The translations under genes were made by a program, and so were the position numbers. The notes beneath the pieces were generated by a model, which worked only from the letters and a program-made list of their open reading frames with translations, was not told where the DNA came from and did no database searches. 64,000 bases of DNA from Pyrrhosoma nymphula (taxonomy: Eukaryota > Arthropoda > Insecta > Odonata > Coenagrionidae). This document shows, one piece after another, positions 35,085 to 45,282 of the stretch. Each line of letters starts with the position of its first letter. Position 1 is the first letter of the stretch. Location: the NCBI GenBank assembly GCA_963573305.1, contig OY754330.1:3410001-3474000 (forward strand), read 5' to 3'.

Positions 35085-35600
35085 CATCTACATCTACGAA
35101 GTACCGTGCAAGCCACCACTAGTAGGGTGTGTGGCACGGGGTGATTATCCACACCAGGCATGCAGCACTCGTCACAGCACAAATCAGAAACTCGCACGCT
35201 CCCCCTGGCCGCTCTAGGCGCATGCATCAAAAAGCAGTCAGGAGAACAGTGCGCAGTCAAACCAGAAACTGGGAGAGTTCTACGTAAATGAACATGCAGA
35301 ACAATGCTATAGACACATCTAGTGGTTAATATTACTAATACTGTTAATTTATGTATGCTACGAGATGCTACTTCATGCAACGAACAAAATAAAATAATGC
35401 CGGACATATCCAGCGATGTGAAGTGTTAGTAATGATGTTGTGTTATTAAGCACAAGTGAAGATTCTACTCTACCTATTGAGGGTGTGAGTTTCATATCAT
35501 TGATCCATCGCAACTATTGTGATCCCTAATAATTGTACATGGAAAGGATGACATTTTAAATCCATCGGTTCTGCAGTCAATTTCCTTAATCTTAAATTTA
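35085..35600 (-). mobile_element. LINE 3' tail, L-tail 2, copy 2
   Basis: Inverted homolog of 26905-27408. It starts CATCTACATCTACGAAG and carries the shared blocks CAAACCAGAAACTGGGAGAG, CACATCTAGTGGTTAAT and GGGTGTGAGTTTCATAT. Non-coding. Confidence 0.75.
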
Positions 35601-36869
35601 GTTCGCCGAGGGTTCGCCCAAGGATTTTCATCAAGAGGTCAACTGCGCTTGGGTCGGTTGAACGAACGGCTGAACGTTCCACTGCGGGAGTCTCTGTCCA
35701 CAAACCTCTAAAGATTTAAATGTTGTACGCGTCCGCTATCAGTTTTGCACTATACGCATCTCCTTCTTGCCTACATCGCACATCTTGATTTGGCGCTCTT
35801 CCCCCAGCACCCTCCTGCAATCACTCGGTGTACCTGGTGCACATCCTTTACGCCGGATGAATCCAGTTTCTCCTTTCTATTGTTATATGTTTGTTTGTTG
35901 TGTTTTTATTGTTCCACGCCCAGTGTCATGTTTCTTAACACTGTCATTGAGGATATTTTACACTGAACTCTTAAAAAAATTAGAATTAATTAAAGGTCTT
36001 TGGTACCTGTCTATCATTTTCCTTCTATATTTACCACCGCCTTTATACCTTTCAGCGCTTTTTTCCGAAATTCGCAGTTGGAATGGCTAAGAGTGTTGGT
36101 AAAGAATATGTCTCGTCGCAGTGAGCAAAACATTAAATGTAGTTTGGTAGCAAGATGCCCTTTCCGAGGTAAAATAATGTAAGGTACGAATCATCTCAAG
36201 AAATCACTCGGTAATCGAATGAAGACGCAGACTTGTCTTAGTTTTCCATTGTTATTAATTGACTTTCGTAGTTGCAAGCAGTTCTGCTCCACGAAGAGAA
36301 ATACTCGCCGTGACACACAACCTGCCGTCCGGGTGACAAAGAACTGGAATCAGTTGCAATCTAATATACTACGTGCTACGCGACCATCGTGGTCGACTAA
36401 GCAGAATTATAAAAATGCGAAAAGAAACTGGCCTTTTTAATTTATCAAGTCTTTCATCACTGCAACTCATGGTTATATTTATTTACGAATGAATTTTTTA
36501 AATGTCTTTTTATATTGCTTTACGTTGAAAAATACTATTTGTGTTGTGCGAAATAATCCCTAAATACCGACGAACCCTACTAAAACAATTATTCTACTAC
36601 AATTCAGGGTGAAAAGTCACTAAAAGTTCTACATATATCCATCCGTTTCCATCTATTAATTATTATATAAGAATGCTGTCAGTAATATTAATATTTCTTA
36701 TTTACTCATCGTCTGTGATTCAAGTGTCAGGTTGGTTTGGATAGTTGAGGGTAGAGGTCGCCCCGGAATAAGCCACAGGCGTGTGTGAATTTCACACATA
36801 GGGGGGGCCAGTTCCACCTTACCACTCGCCACCTCGCACTCTGAGGAATTTTTGTATTCAGGGGCGTCC
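35601..36869. other. no recognisable gene
   Basis: AT-rich DNA with short ORFs (for example 36219-36440) that resemble nothing I know. Confidence 0.35.
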
Positions 36870-37165
36870 AAAGGCTTCACTTGAAAAGTTACTTTTCCAG
36901 TTACTTTTAAGAAACCTTTTAAAAGTAACTTTTAAAAGCTATTTTTCGCGATAAAATAAATACTAACTTCAAATTCAAGAAATTCGAACAGGTCGACATT
37001 CGCCAAAAATTAACGAAAAGAATTAACTGAAGTTAATTTTGTATCCGTTTTATGTATAATTTTAACGATTAAAAGTTAACTCCCCTGAAAAGTTAAATAG
37101 TTAATTACATATTTAGCGATTAATTTTAATCGTTAATTTTTAAAATCGTTATTCCCAACTATGTT
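36870..37165. repeat. AAAGTTAAC-rich repeat, probable MITE
   Basis: Dense repetition of AAGTAACTTTT / AAAAGTTAACT and TTAATTTTAATCGTTAAT. It opens near GAAAAGTTACTTTTCC and ends near CGTTATTCCCAACTATG. This composition is typical of some hAT-derived MITEs. Boundaries are uncertain. Confidence 0.4.
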
Positions 37166-37237
37166 GGGAAGTTAGTACACAAGTGTGACTCATGGCTTGG
37201 TCGGTCAATGAGATGACCGTATGTGTGTGGATGTGGT

Positions 37238-38035
37238 CATCTTAAGGAGGTTCCGCCGCCGCCGCGACTGTGCGAGTCAAAACAAATACTAAATTCCACA
37301 TTTTTTATATTTCGTCCTAAAAATCCTGCTTTCGCTGATGAAATGCGTTACTCACAGAAAAAACAAAAGTAAAGTAGAAAAAAAATGCAGATTATTATTC
37401 CACGAATGTATTTTAAATTAGCACTTTTAATCCAGCCATAGGAGCCGACTGCAGCGCCATTTCCTACGAATTACCGCATTTTGACTTCAATTGCGGCATT
37501 AATTCCCTAATAACTAAAAAAATAAGGTGGTAAGATGCCTATATTACATTTTTATTCAATTTATCTGGATTATTTCCATCTTATAAATAGTTGTCCGCAA
37601 AAATGGCATTTATATTTTATGGAAAAATACTATTTTATTCCCCGTGTTTCTCTCATTCCCCCATTGTACATACAATGTAATTTCAAGTTCAATTATTAGT
37701 AATATAGCGTGGAAAGGTATTATTTTGCTGTTCATATCAGATAGAGGACAAGTTTTTCTACCAGTAGACAGAATATGAATAAAATGACATTTAAGTCATT
37801 TTACGGCGGAACCACCGCCGACCACGAGTCTATTCGCTCCGTAATATAGTTTCTCCCCGTTTTGTTATCGACGGCTCCCGTTGGCAACGAGCGGCGCTTG
37901 GATCAAAGAAGGATATGGACTGCTTCATAATAGAATTAACTGTGGAAGCCATGATAGAATTAATGTTGGAAGCAATATTGCGTGGACGGTGATGATTCTC
38001 GCCTCCCATTGGCTAGTTTTCTTGTCGTATTCTCG
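37238..38035 (-). repeat. ~770-bp repeat R770, copy 2 (inverted)
   Basis: Starts TTAAGGAGGTTCCGCC and ends CTAGTTTTCTTGTCGTATT. It is the inverted counterpart of 15376-16140, with near identity in the 230 bp at its right end and more divergence and small indels elsewhere (for example one extra GCC-type unit near 37255). The internal double palindrome is conserved. Confidence 0.85.
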
Positions 38036-38438
38036 TGTGTAATTTAGTTTTCAGTCTGTGTTTCAAGTAGGCTGTAAATTATATTTTTTGTCGCGCGTTA
38101 GCCATCTTAACGATGCGAGTTTTGGTCATCCTTAATGTGCTCGGGATGATGTCGACTGAAGATAAATGACTCGTAATAGATGCGATCATTATTCATTTAT
38201 TTTTATTCTGGAACTCTAAATTCTGTATTTTGGAACAAGTTATCCTGGCTATGTATCCATTCAGCCATATTCAATAGCTTCGTCATTGGTGGCCTGATGA
38301 TCGAATTTTAACGTGTTTTGTACCGATTGACGCCTGCCTCGTATTTACCGAACGGCTGACGGATTAGAGATGATTAAATGTTAAAGAGTTGGCGATTTCC
38401 TTCTCAAGTTTTACCCGGTAGAACCCAGTGCTTAACGT

Positions 38439-38527
38439 CATCTACATCTACCCTATACCCTGCAGGCCACTTCAAGGGTGTGTGGCAGGGGGTGAGTAGT
38501 CACCAACATGCATTACACTATACCCAA
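38439..38527 (-). mobile_element. LINE 3' tail, L-tail 1, short copy
   Basis: CATCTACATCTACCCTATACC to ATGCATTACACTATACCC matches the last ~90 bp of L-tail 1. It is followed by a local repeat of AATCAGACCTGATT (38526 and 38571). Confidence 0.75.
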
Positions 38528-39587
38528 ATCAGACCTGATTAGGGTATAGTGTAGTGCTTGGGGATTAACGTCGAATCAGACCTGATTCTTTTGCTTTTTA
38601 AATGGATTTTGATATTATTTTTTATAAACACACCAAAAATAGATTCCCAAAGGAATATTGTTGTATTATATCTACCTATGCGTTGCATCCTTCACTGTGA
38701 TATGGGTGTTCGTTTGCAATCATGTGGATAGTCGATTGTTTGGATGCTAATGCTTGATCTGTTATGGTCTCGCGTTGCGTTAGTGAAGAATTGTAATTCA
38801 AATTCATCAGTTCTCCTTAAAATCGAGCAAGAAATAGGGTTGGTTTAATGGTTGCAGTACTTGATTTCAATCCAGAGGGTCCGAGATCAACTCCAGGAAG
38901 TGGCGGAAGTTTTTCAGTGGAATTTAATGTACATTAAACTGGCTTGGTTTACTAAAGCACGTAAAAGTGTTAACATGTATCTTATAACTGCGATGAAAAG
39001 ACCATTTTCATCAGCGTGACTAGTGCAACACAGAGACGAACATAATTTTGCGATTCATGTTTAACTTTTAGAAGTTATAAACTATAGTGTGACTGGTCAG
39101 TTGGTGCCATAAACCACCCGCGGTGAAGGGTTGGGTCACCTTCGAGGCCGAGGCTAGGAGTTCGGGTGCCTCGCAGGCACTTCACCATTTACGGATAGAT
39201 TCGTGCCTCCCAGGTCCATATGAAACATAATTCTACCAATACGCATGCGCCAAGAGCAAGTTTTTACGTCAGCATCGAGGCATAGTGTAGATCTTTGTTT
39301 TCCTATATCTCATTCATTCTTACAAATATGCAAAAACTAACCTAAAAACAATAGTAGGAATGGGTGCATGCCAGATAAAAGCAAACATTAATTCGAAAGT
39401 CATTCATTTTGAGTGTCCATTCAGACCCTTCTAAATGATAGAACACAGAATGACTTCATTTCGGCATTACGTCTCTCACTACCTAAATCATCTAGTATCT
39501 ATTTGTAGCAAGATACTTACCATCAAATGGTGATCGGCCCTAATGGCGGTATAAACATTAAGTTCCTTTTCGGATCACATCCCTGGA
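38528..39587. other. no gene; possible decayed tRNA-like sequence
   Basis: At about 38838-38900 (+), TGGTTTAATGGTTGCAG and GAGATCAACTCC resemble diverged box A and box B of a tRNA-derived SINE. The rest is unrecognised. Confidence 0.3.
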
Positions 39588-39925
39588 GTGCTATTCTGAA
39601 TGAAAATTAAGGCCGAGCTATTCGTCAGAATAGAGGGAAAAGTCGCCATTTTCACGATTCTGGCGACCCAGTGGGTATTTGGTATTCTGAATGTTGAAAT
39701 AGCCACCGGAAGTCGCTATTCCAATGGCTAGGTGGCTATTCGGTATTTTGAACCGCGGATAGCGTCGGTCAGGGTAGAAATATTATAGCCCGACCTTTGA
39801 TACCGTGCTATTCTCAATAGCTGTTTATTGTCCGCCTTGATTCAGAATAGCGACTTGTGCTATAGTAAGCTGTGGAATAGCTCGGTCACGGAATAGCGAC
39901 CCCAGATTCAGAATTGGCCTCCTGG
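39588..39925. mobile_element. MITE with repeated GAATAGCGAC motifs
   Basis: It opens GGAGTGCTATTCTGAATG and closes CAGATTCAGAATTGGCCTCC, giving imperfect TIRs. The interior repeats GCTATTC / GAATAGCGAC about ten times in both orientations. Dense subterminal repeats like this usually mark transposase-bound non-autonomous DNA elements. The superfamily is unresolved. Confidence 0.55.
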
Positions 39926-40687
39926 TGGAATCTCGACTGTAGTGCCTTGTGGCGGCCACTTCAAGTACACTACTCCGTCCGTTGGATGGGAGGTTAATCT
40001 GTGTTCAAATTCAAAGAACTGCGGAACCGACCGCGCACGTGACTTTACCTGAGTCACCCGCTAATGGTGACACAATTTTGTGAGTCTTTTCGTTGAGAGT
40101 ACGTAGGCTAATGCCGACGTTGGGTTTTTCTCTTCCTTCGTTCCCCGTCGAATCCGTCCCAACGGCCAACGTATGTCCCCACCGCTACTACTATTTACGA
40201 TACATCGCGCAAATGGCCTCCTCAACTGTCAATCGCCTCCCAAAATATACAGCGAAACTTGGATTATATCGCCCTTCTTAATTTACCTGGATGGTCGAAT
40301 CTTTCGATTTATCGATGGAGTCTGATAGTCTCGTGTCGGTGTCGGTTGTACATGCTCGGGTCTCCCGTTGACGTCTTTGTATCTATTAGTCGTTGACGTC
40401 TTAAGGCTCAACTTGGTGGAATTTCATGTTCATAGAAAGATAGAAAGACATGAGGATTCCGCTAATGCGGCTGGTACCACGATGACACCGCCGTGAATTC
40501 CTTAGTTTTTTTTTCATTTCGCATTGATCAACACTTTCTTCGATGGTTTCCTAATCTCCAGTGCCTTGATACGCTTTCGTACGACTTCCTTCATTCATTG
40601 CTTCGCCGCGACGGTGGCGCCAGTCCGCGTGGCTTCGTATACGGAGGGAACCCGATATTGGTACGGCGCGTGGCCGGGCGATCGGAG

Positions 40688-40966
40688 TCGGTAGCGTAGC
40701 CAGGGGGGGGGGGGGTGAATGCTCCCCCGCCCCGTGTTCTGGCGCCCCTAAGTCTGTGAATGTTTCCACTCTTATGTTCCAAAAATAAGTATAAACAAAT
40801 GGTTATAATACGTTGCCAATTGTCATATTTTGTACAAACCCATCCGTCTATTGCATCACCAAAATTTGTTAAGTTTAGTAACCTGGTTAATTTATGGGTC
40901 GGCGCCCCCTAAATATTTCCCCCCCCCAACCCCCCCCCTTGAGCTAAATCCTGGTTCTACGCCACT
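40688..40966. mobile_element. 279-bp hAT-type MITE with 8-bp target duplication
   Basis: Perfect flanking GATCGGAG (40680-40687 and 40967-40974). Ends are TCGGTAGCGTAGCCAGG and CCTGGTTCTACGCCACT, a variant of the widespread CAGTGGCGTAGCCAGG MITE terminus. A 13-base G run (40703-40715) and C runs near 40919-40938 lie just inside the two ends. Confidence 0.88.
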
Positions 40967-41209
40967 GATCGGAGCCCACAGACCGCCCATTCCATCAATT
41001 TTCCACGTTTCCTATAGTGTGTGCCAACGACATAATTTGTAGGAAAAAAACTGAACGATGGGAGAGATTTTCAGGCGCATAACATGGTGGATATGTTTAA
41101 TATGTATACGTGTTTTTAGAGGAACACCAGAACGGTTTCCACACTATTTTATGCACACCGTCCATATTTAAGGGCATGCGAGGTTTGATATAAAAATACG
41201 CCGAATTTT

Positions 41210-41790
41210 CTGTTTTCTCAAAAAATCTTTATTTATTCGTCAATATTAATTTTCTTCCCTTTGTAAGTATCCCCGTCAGATATAATACATTTGTGCTAGC
41301 GCTTGTTGCAATCCTCATAGCAATTCTGGAGAACGCAATATTCGGTATGTCATTTAGCTCCTTCAGCGATTCTGTCAATATCTCCTCAATTTTGGCAAAA
41401 CGTCGTCCTTTCAGGGTTTTTTTTTATCTTAGGGTAATAGGGAGAATTCGCAAGGGGGCTCTGTCCGGCGAATACGGTTGGGGGTGAGTCATCATTACGG
41501 AGTTGTTTTTCGCCAAAACTTCACGAAAAAGCAGTGAAGTGTGAGCAGGTGCATATTATAGTGGTGCAATTGCCATATGACTTATTTCGCCACTAATCCG
41601 GGCATTTTCTTCGGATCGCTTCGCTCAAACGGCGTAGAACCTCCAGATTTGTACTCCTTGTTGACCGTGCGACCTGGTGGCATGAATTCATGGTACACTA
41701 TGCCGTTGAAATCGAAGGAAACAATGATAAAAAATTCCGCGTATTTTTTTATCAAACCTCTTATGGTGTTCTTATGAAGGTTGACAAGAT
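41210..41790 (-). pseudogene. mariner transposase remnant (C-terminal half)
   Basis: Minus-strand fragments in several frames follow mariner transposase order. FFIIVSFDFNGIVYHEF and MPPGRTVNKEY (about 41780-41670) are followed by PFERSDPKKMPGL. YAPAHTSLLFREVLAKNNSV and QPYSPDRAP (about 41560-41465) contain the third catalytic acid region of the DD34D triad. The C-terminus is RWHKCII-like with W read as stop, then SDGDTYKGKKINIDE, near 41245. The second acid motif HDNA is frame-broken. The N-terminal DNA-binding part is missing. The adjoining LINE tail starts at 41888. Confidence 0.85.
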
Positions 41791-41887
41791 CCTTTATAAT
41801 GTCATTGTGTGCCACAACCGTAGTCGGTTGGTGGAAATCGTACCAGTATCTTTTACTACATGAGTAGGTACCGAGTACAATTCTTGG

Positions 41888-42135
41888 ATCTCTGTCCATT
41901 TATGTAGTTAGTTGCAAAATACTAACAGTCCCTCTAACATTGGTAACATGTCAATAGTGTAATGCATGCTTGTGAGGCTTCGTTCCCTGACAAGCATAAG
42001 CGATTTATGCTAATGCATCAATATTCGTAGTGACACTAATTTTTATAGGGTATAGGATAACTTTAATGCATGTTGGTGACTTCTCACCCCCTGCCACAGA
42101 CCCTTATGGTGGCTTGCAGGGTATTTTGTAGATGT
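41888..42135 (+). mobile_element. LINE 3' tail, L-tail 1
   Basis: TCTCTGTCCATTTATGTAG to GCAGGGTATTTTGTAGATG matches the family along its length, with a small insertion near 42055. It lies right beside the mariner remnant. Confidence 0.8.
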
Positions 42136-42690
42136 GTTGAATAATTTTGTGGAAATGACTTCAATCGTATCAGTGTCGGTGCATATAATCCTTCGACTCC
42201 TCGTCGCGAACGACCAAACCACATTTTAAATTACCGATGCCGATGGTTACTGTCTCCTCCTTGCGGTAAACAACTTTTAGAAAAACAGTGATCTGTGAAA
42301 TGTTGGTGAATGCATCCAGACGGGTACTAACTTACGCGTCCTATCACCAAATGATACTGTGCCCCCCCCGGATGCACCCTAGTGCCCTCCCCGATTCGTG
42401 ACCCCTCCTCCCCGCTGCCCTCATTCAACTATTCAACTGGGGACGCCCTCTTTAGGACAGCGTCGTGATTTAAACGCAGTGTAGTTATTATCGGTGAAAC
42501 CTGTCGGCATCCATGAATTCTGATTGCAGTTTAAGTGTTCGTTAAGTCGATCGTTTACCTACTCTGTTCTTCTATGAGCAGCAAGCTCCTTGGAACTTGA
42601 ATTGATAATGCTCGAATGTACCTAATTACAACTATTTGTTAATTTCTAATAAGATTTCGGTATTGTTCTCGGCCTCTGCACCTCTTGGTA
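42136..42690. other. no recognisable gene
   Basis: No supported feature before the PLE 3' end that begins near 42690. Confidence 0.35.
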
Positions 42691-43215
42691 ATTGCAGGCT
42701 TCATATTGGCCGACGTTTCGGAAAACGACTAGTTTTCAATTCTCAAGGCGTGTTACTCTCTCTCTGTAGGATTTTACACTGAACTGAATTGACCGTTCGA
42801 CGAGTCCAACAATTAAGCTCAGGTGTCGTCTGATTGGCTGATGTTCCTTTGAAATCTTTTCTGTTCTTTCATTATGTTTTCAATACAATTTATTATAGGT
42901 GCCCAAGTATTGCTCAGATGAAAGCCAGTATCCCGATTTAAACTTTTTGGATTAAGGCGGATTTCGATATCTTCCTTGATTATGCGGTCCCAGTAGCGTT
43001 GTGAGCGGCAAAGAATTTTTCCATCTCCCCATCGAATGGCTTTGATCTATTGATTGATGCTCTATGCTCTGCCACTGCCGACTTCTACTTGTTGCGCTAA
43101 TCTAAAATGCCTTCGGTGCTCTCTCTCAGCCTCGTCTCAACCGTTCGGCCTGTCACCCCCCGCATATATTTTTCCGCACTCGCATGAAATCTGGTAATCC
43201 ATTCTAATAAGATGT
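42690..43215 (-). pseudogene. Penelope-like element GIY-YIG and 3' end remnant
   Basis: The minus strand from 43205 reads MDYQISCECGKIYAGG, the Cys-containing start of a PLE GIY-YIG domain with IYxG. Degraded text for the LREH...LAQ and EHSIDH blocks comes next, then RYWDRIIKEDIEIR near 43010-42965. After the stop, 42747-42711 carries CTTGAGAA, a GAAAAC/GTTTTC stem and CGAAACGTC, a hammerhead-like terminal motif. It belongs to a different PLE lineage from those at 31 and 45 kb, judging by the ExxRYWDRIIKE C-terminus. Confidence 0.8.
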
Positions 43216-44010
43216 TTTTCAAGTATTATATTATAAGGGTAGCTAGGCAGTGATATTTGTGTATTACCAAAGTAATTTATGCAGAATTGAGAAGCGTCTG
43301 TGATTCCTTGTCAAATATATATATTTTTTGTTTTAGAAAAAATGTATTGCTGCGAAATAATTGAATTGAAAAATTAATTGAAATTGAAAAACATAATGTT
43401 TTTTATCTTATTCCTGTAGTTAAGCCAAGAGTACGAAAGTTCAGAAATAATTTATGTAGATTCTCCCGTCAAATCGTTTTAAAACTATTTTTGTATTATC
43501 TTATTATGATATTACTTTATTGGATGTGAATCATGTGAAGCAATGAGTGTTGTTTTGCGTATTTATATGATTATACTTACGGATGTAAAATGTTCCACTT
43601 TGTGGAAATGAGATCATTTTATCCAAAACGGTGAGGACTTATGAAGACGAAGTTCCCCAAAACCACTTGTCTATATCATACCTCTTTATGCTAACTACAC
43701 ATTTTCAACTTTTGTTTTGCGGACTTTCAGATAAAAGTACGTTTTTTAATAGATGGCGTCAACTCCTATCGTTATATGGCACCGTTTATCCTAAGATTTG
43801 AAATCTAAGACAAAGGAACGTCCATACCCAAATCAGGTTTCGAACCCGGGACATTTCGGTGCATAGACTTCACCTTTTTACATACCACCCGTCTATTTAC
43901 CGCAACCTTTCCGGCATGTCTATTTAACCGATGGTAAGGTTAGGAAGGTGTCAATATTTAGGGGCTGAAATTGCGGAAATTCGTGAATTTATCGCGGAAA
44001 AACAAGAATT
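43216..44010. other. no gene; one tRNA-like box
   Basis: Around 43800-43860 (minus) GGGTTCGAAACC resembles a box B, with a possible decayed tRNA-derived sequence upstream. Otherwise unrecognised AT-rich DNA. Confidence 0.3.
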
Positions 44011-44215
44011 CATCTACATCTACAAAATACCCTGCAAGCCACCTCAGGGGTGTGTGGCAGGGGGTGAGTATTCACCAACATGCATACCCTAAAGTTAGTG
44101 TAACTACGACTAATTATGCATTAGCATAAATCGATAATGCTTGTCACGAGGCGAAGCTTCACAAGCATGCAACACTACACTACAGATATTATCACAATGG
44201 AGAGGGGCCGTTAAT
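44011..44215 (-). mobile_element. LINE 3' tail, L-tail 1, left half of a copy split by PLEs
   Basis: Starts CATCTACATCTACAAAATACC and stops at GAGGGGCCGTTAATATA, where the (TA)n begins. The continuation is at 46715-46930. Compared with the uninterrupted copy at 27605-27905, only about ten bases are missing at the join. Confidence 0.85.
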
Positions 44216-44220
44216 ATATA

Positions 44221-44272
<52 letters not shown>

Positions 44273-44281
44273 TATATATAT
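44216..44281. repeat. (TA)n tract at the outer end of the left PLE
   Basis: About 66 bases, almost entirely TA repeats. It lies between the LINE half and the 3' end of the minus-strand PLE. Confidence 0.95.
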
Positions 44282-44284
44282 CAT

Positions 44285-44971
44285 TGGAAGCTTTCACGAG
44301 CGTGAACACAAATATATAAAAAAAAACTTTGTCACAAGTGTGACTAAAATGAAAACACATAAAAAGACACACATGTTGTAAATTTTTCGGTGGATCGCCG
44401 CCACCTTCTTCAGCGAAAGGTATAGGAAGAATGAAGAGGAAATGTTTGGGATAGTGAGGGGAAGAGAGCAGTGAGGAGGGGAAAGGTGAAAAGTGAAGGA
44501 GGGGTGGAATGGAGGTAAGGGAAATGGAAAAGACGAAATGGTGAAGTTGCCATGACCAAGTTAAGAGACTGAAAGATACAAAGTTGAAGGTTGGGAGGGG
44601 AGAAGATGTTACAAAATTATAAGTACAATGTTGAAGGTTGGGGGAGGGGAGGATGTTTACAAATTAATGGGACCGGTTGAGGCCAGGTGGCTGGAGAGCG
44701 TTAAAATAAAATATACAAGATTGCTCTAATGTTCTCAAAGTAATTGGAGTGGCTGTGGGGGGTAGAGTGACCAGAACAGCTACATTGTAGCAATTATCAA
44801 ATTTAGTGGTATGGGAAGCGGCATGAGTAGGGACAGAGTGAGAGAAGTTTTGTTGAGAGAAGTTGAGAGAAGTTGAGAGAAGATGGGTTGCATGAGGCAC
44901 GGTGATTATTTATCCTGATATTAAGTGGTGTACTACAAAGTCCAATATAAAAGGCCGGGCATAGCTTACAG

Positions 44972-44972
<1 letters not shown>
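44285..44972 (-). pseudogene. Penelope-like element 3' part (GIY-YIG C-terminus and 3' end)
   Basis: The minus strand from the (TA)n at 44973 reads YSCKLCPAFYIGLCSTPLNI and RINNHRASC, part of the GIY-YIG domain. In shifted frames it continues to LQPPGLNRSH and a stop at 44664. The 3' non-coding part contains CTGAAGA, a GGTGG/CCACC stem and GAAAA (44413-44381), an intact CTGANGA...GAAA core. The RT domain is absent; truncation is at the inner (TA)n. Its C-terminus (PPGLNxSH) places it near the 31-kb PLE. Confidence 0.85.

Positions 44973-45002
<30 letters not shown>
44973..45002. repeat. (TA)n tract at the inner end of the left PLE
   Basis: About 30 bases of TA repeats marking the 5' break of the minus-strand PLE. 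Confidence 0.95.
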
Positions 45003-45005
<3 letters not shown>

Positions 45006-45160
45006 CGTACACTCACTCACACACCGCCATTAGGCGAATAAATATATAACAATTTGAACAGAAGGTGAAAGAAAGAGATAGGAAACATGTAACTAAAATT
45101 GGACGAAGACACTGGTGATGTGGAAGATGGTAAAGCCGAGAAATCAGAGGGTAAAAATGT

Positions 45161-45232
45161 GCCGTGGCCGGGACTCGAACCCGGAACCTCCCGATTTCGC
45201 GCCGAGTGCTCTACCAGTTGAGCTTCCAGGAC
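45161..45232 (-). pseudogene. tRNA-like sequence (pseudo-tRNA or tRNA-derived SINE head)
   Basis: The minus strand folds as a cloverleaf. The acceptor GTCCTGG pairs with CCACGGC (one mismatch, one wobble), the D stem is GCTC/GAGC, the anticodon stem CTCGG/TCGGG uses wobbles, and the T arm CCGGG-TTCGAGT-CCCGG is perfect. Box B GGTTCGAGTCC is canonical. The anticodon loop CGCGAAA has G where U33 is invariant, so a functional tRNA is unlikely. It lies between the two PLEs, 50 bp upstream of the + copy. The LVEH-type ORF read through it is an artefact. Confidence 0.7.
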
Positions 45233-45282
45233 ACTTAGATTTACCATGATTTCGCCCCAGCGTTATAGCCCCAGCCGAACCC

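Noticed and set aside
41582..41899. 105-aa minus ORF as an intact gene
   Set aside because: Only its central part is mariner; the first ~25 residues read into neighbouring sequence and the rest of the transposase is in other frames.
45161..45232. Functional tRNA gene
   Set aside because: Position 33 is G instead of U, the acceptor stem has a mismatch and the anticodon stem relies on wobbles.
45017..45247. 76-aa minus ORF containing an LVEHSARNREVPGSSPG run
   Set aside because: Well-known translation artefact of a tRNA-like sequence.
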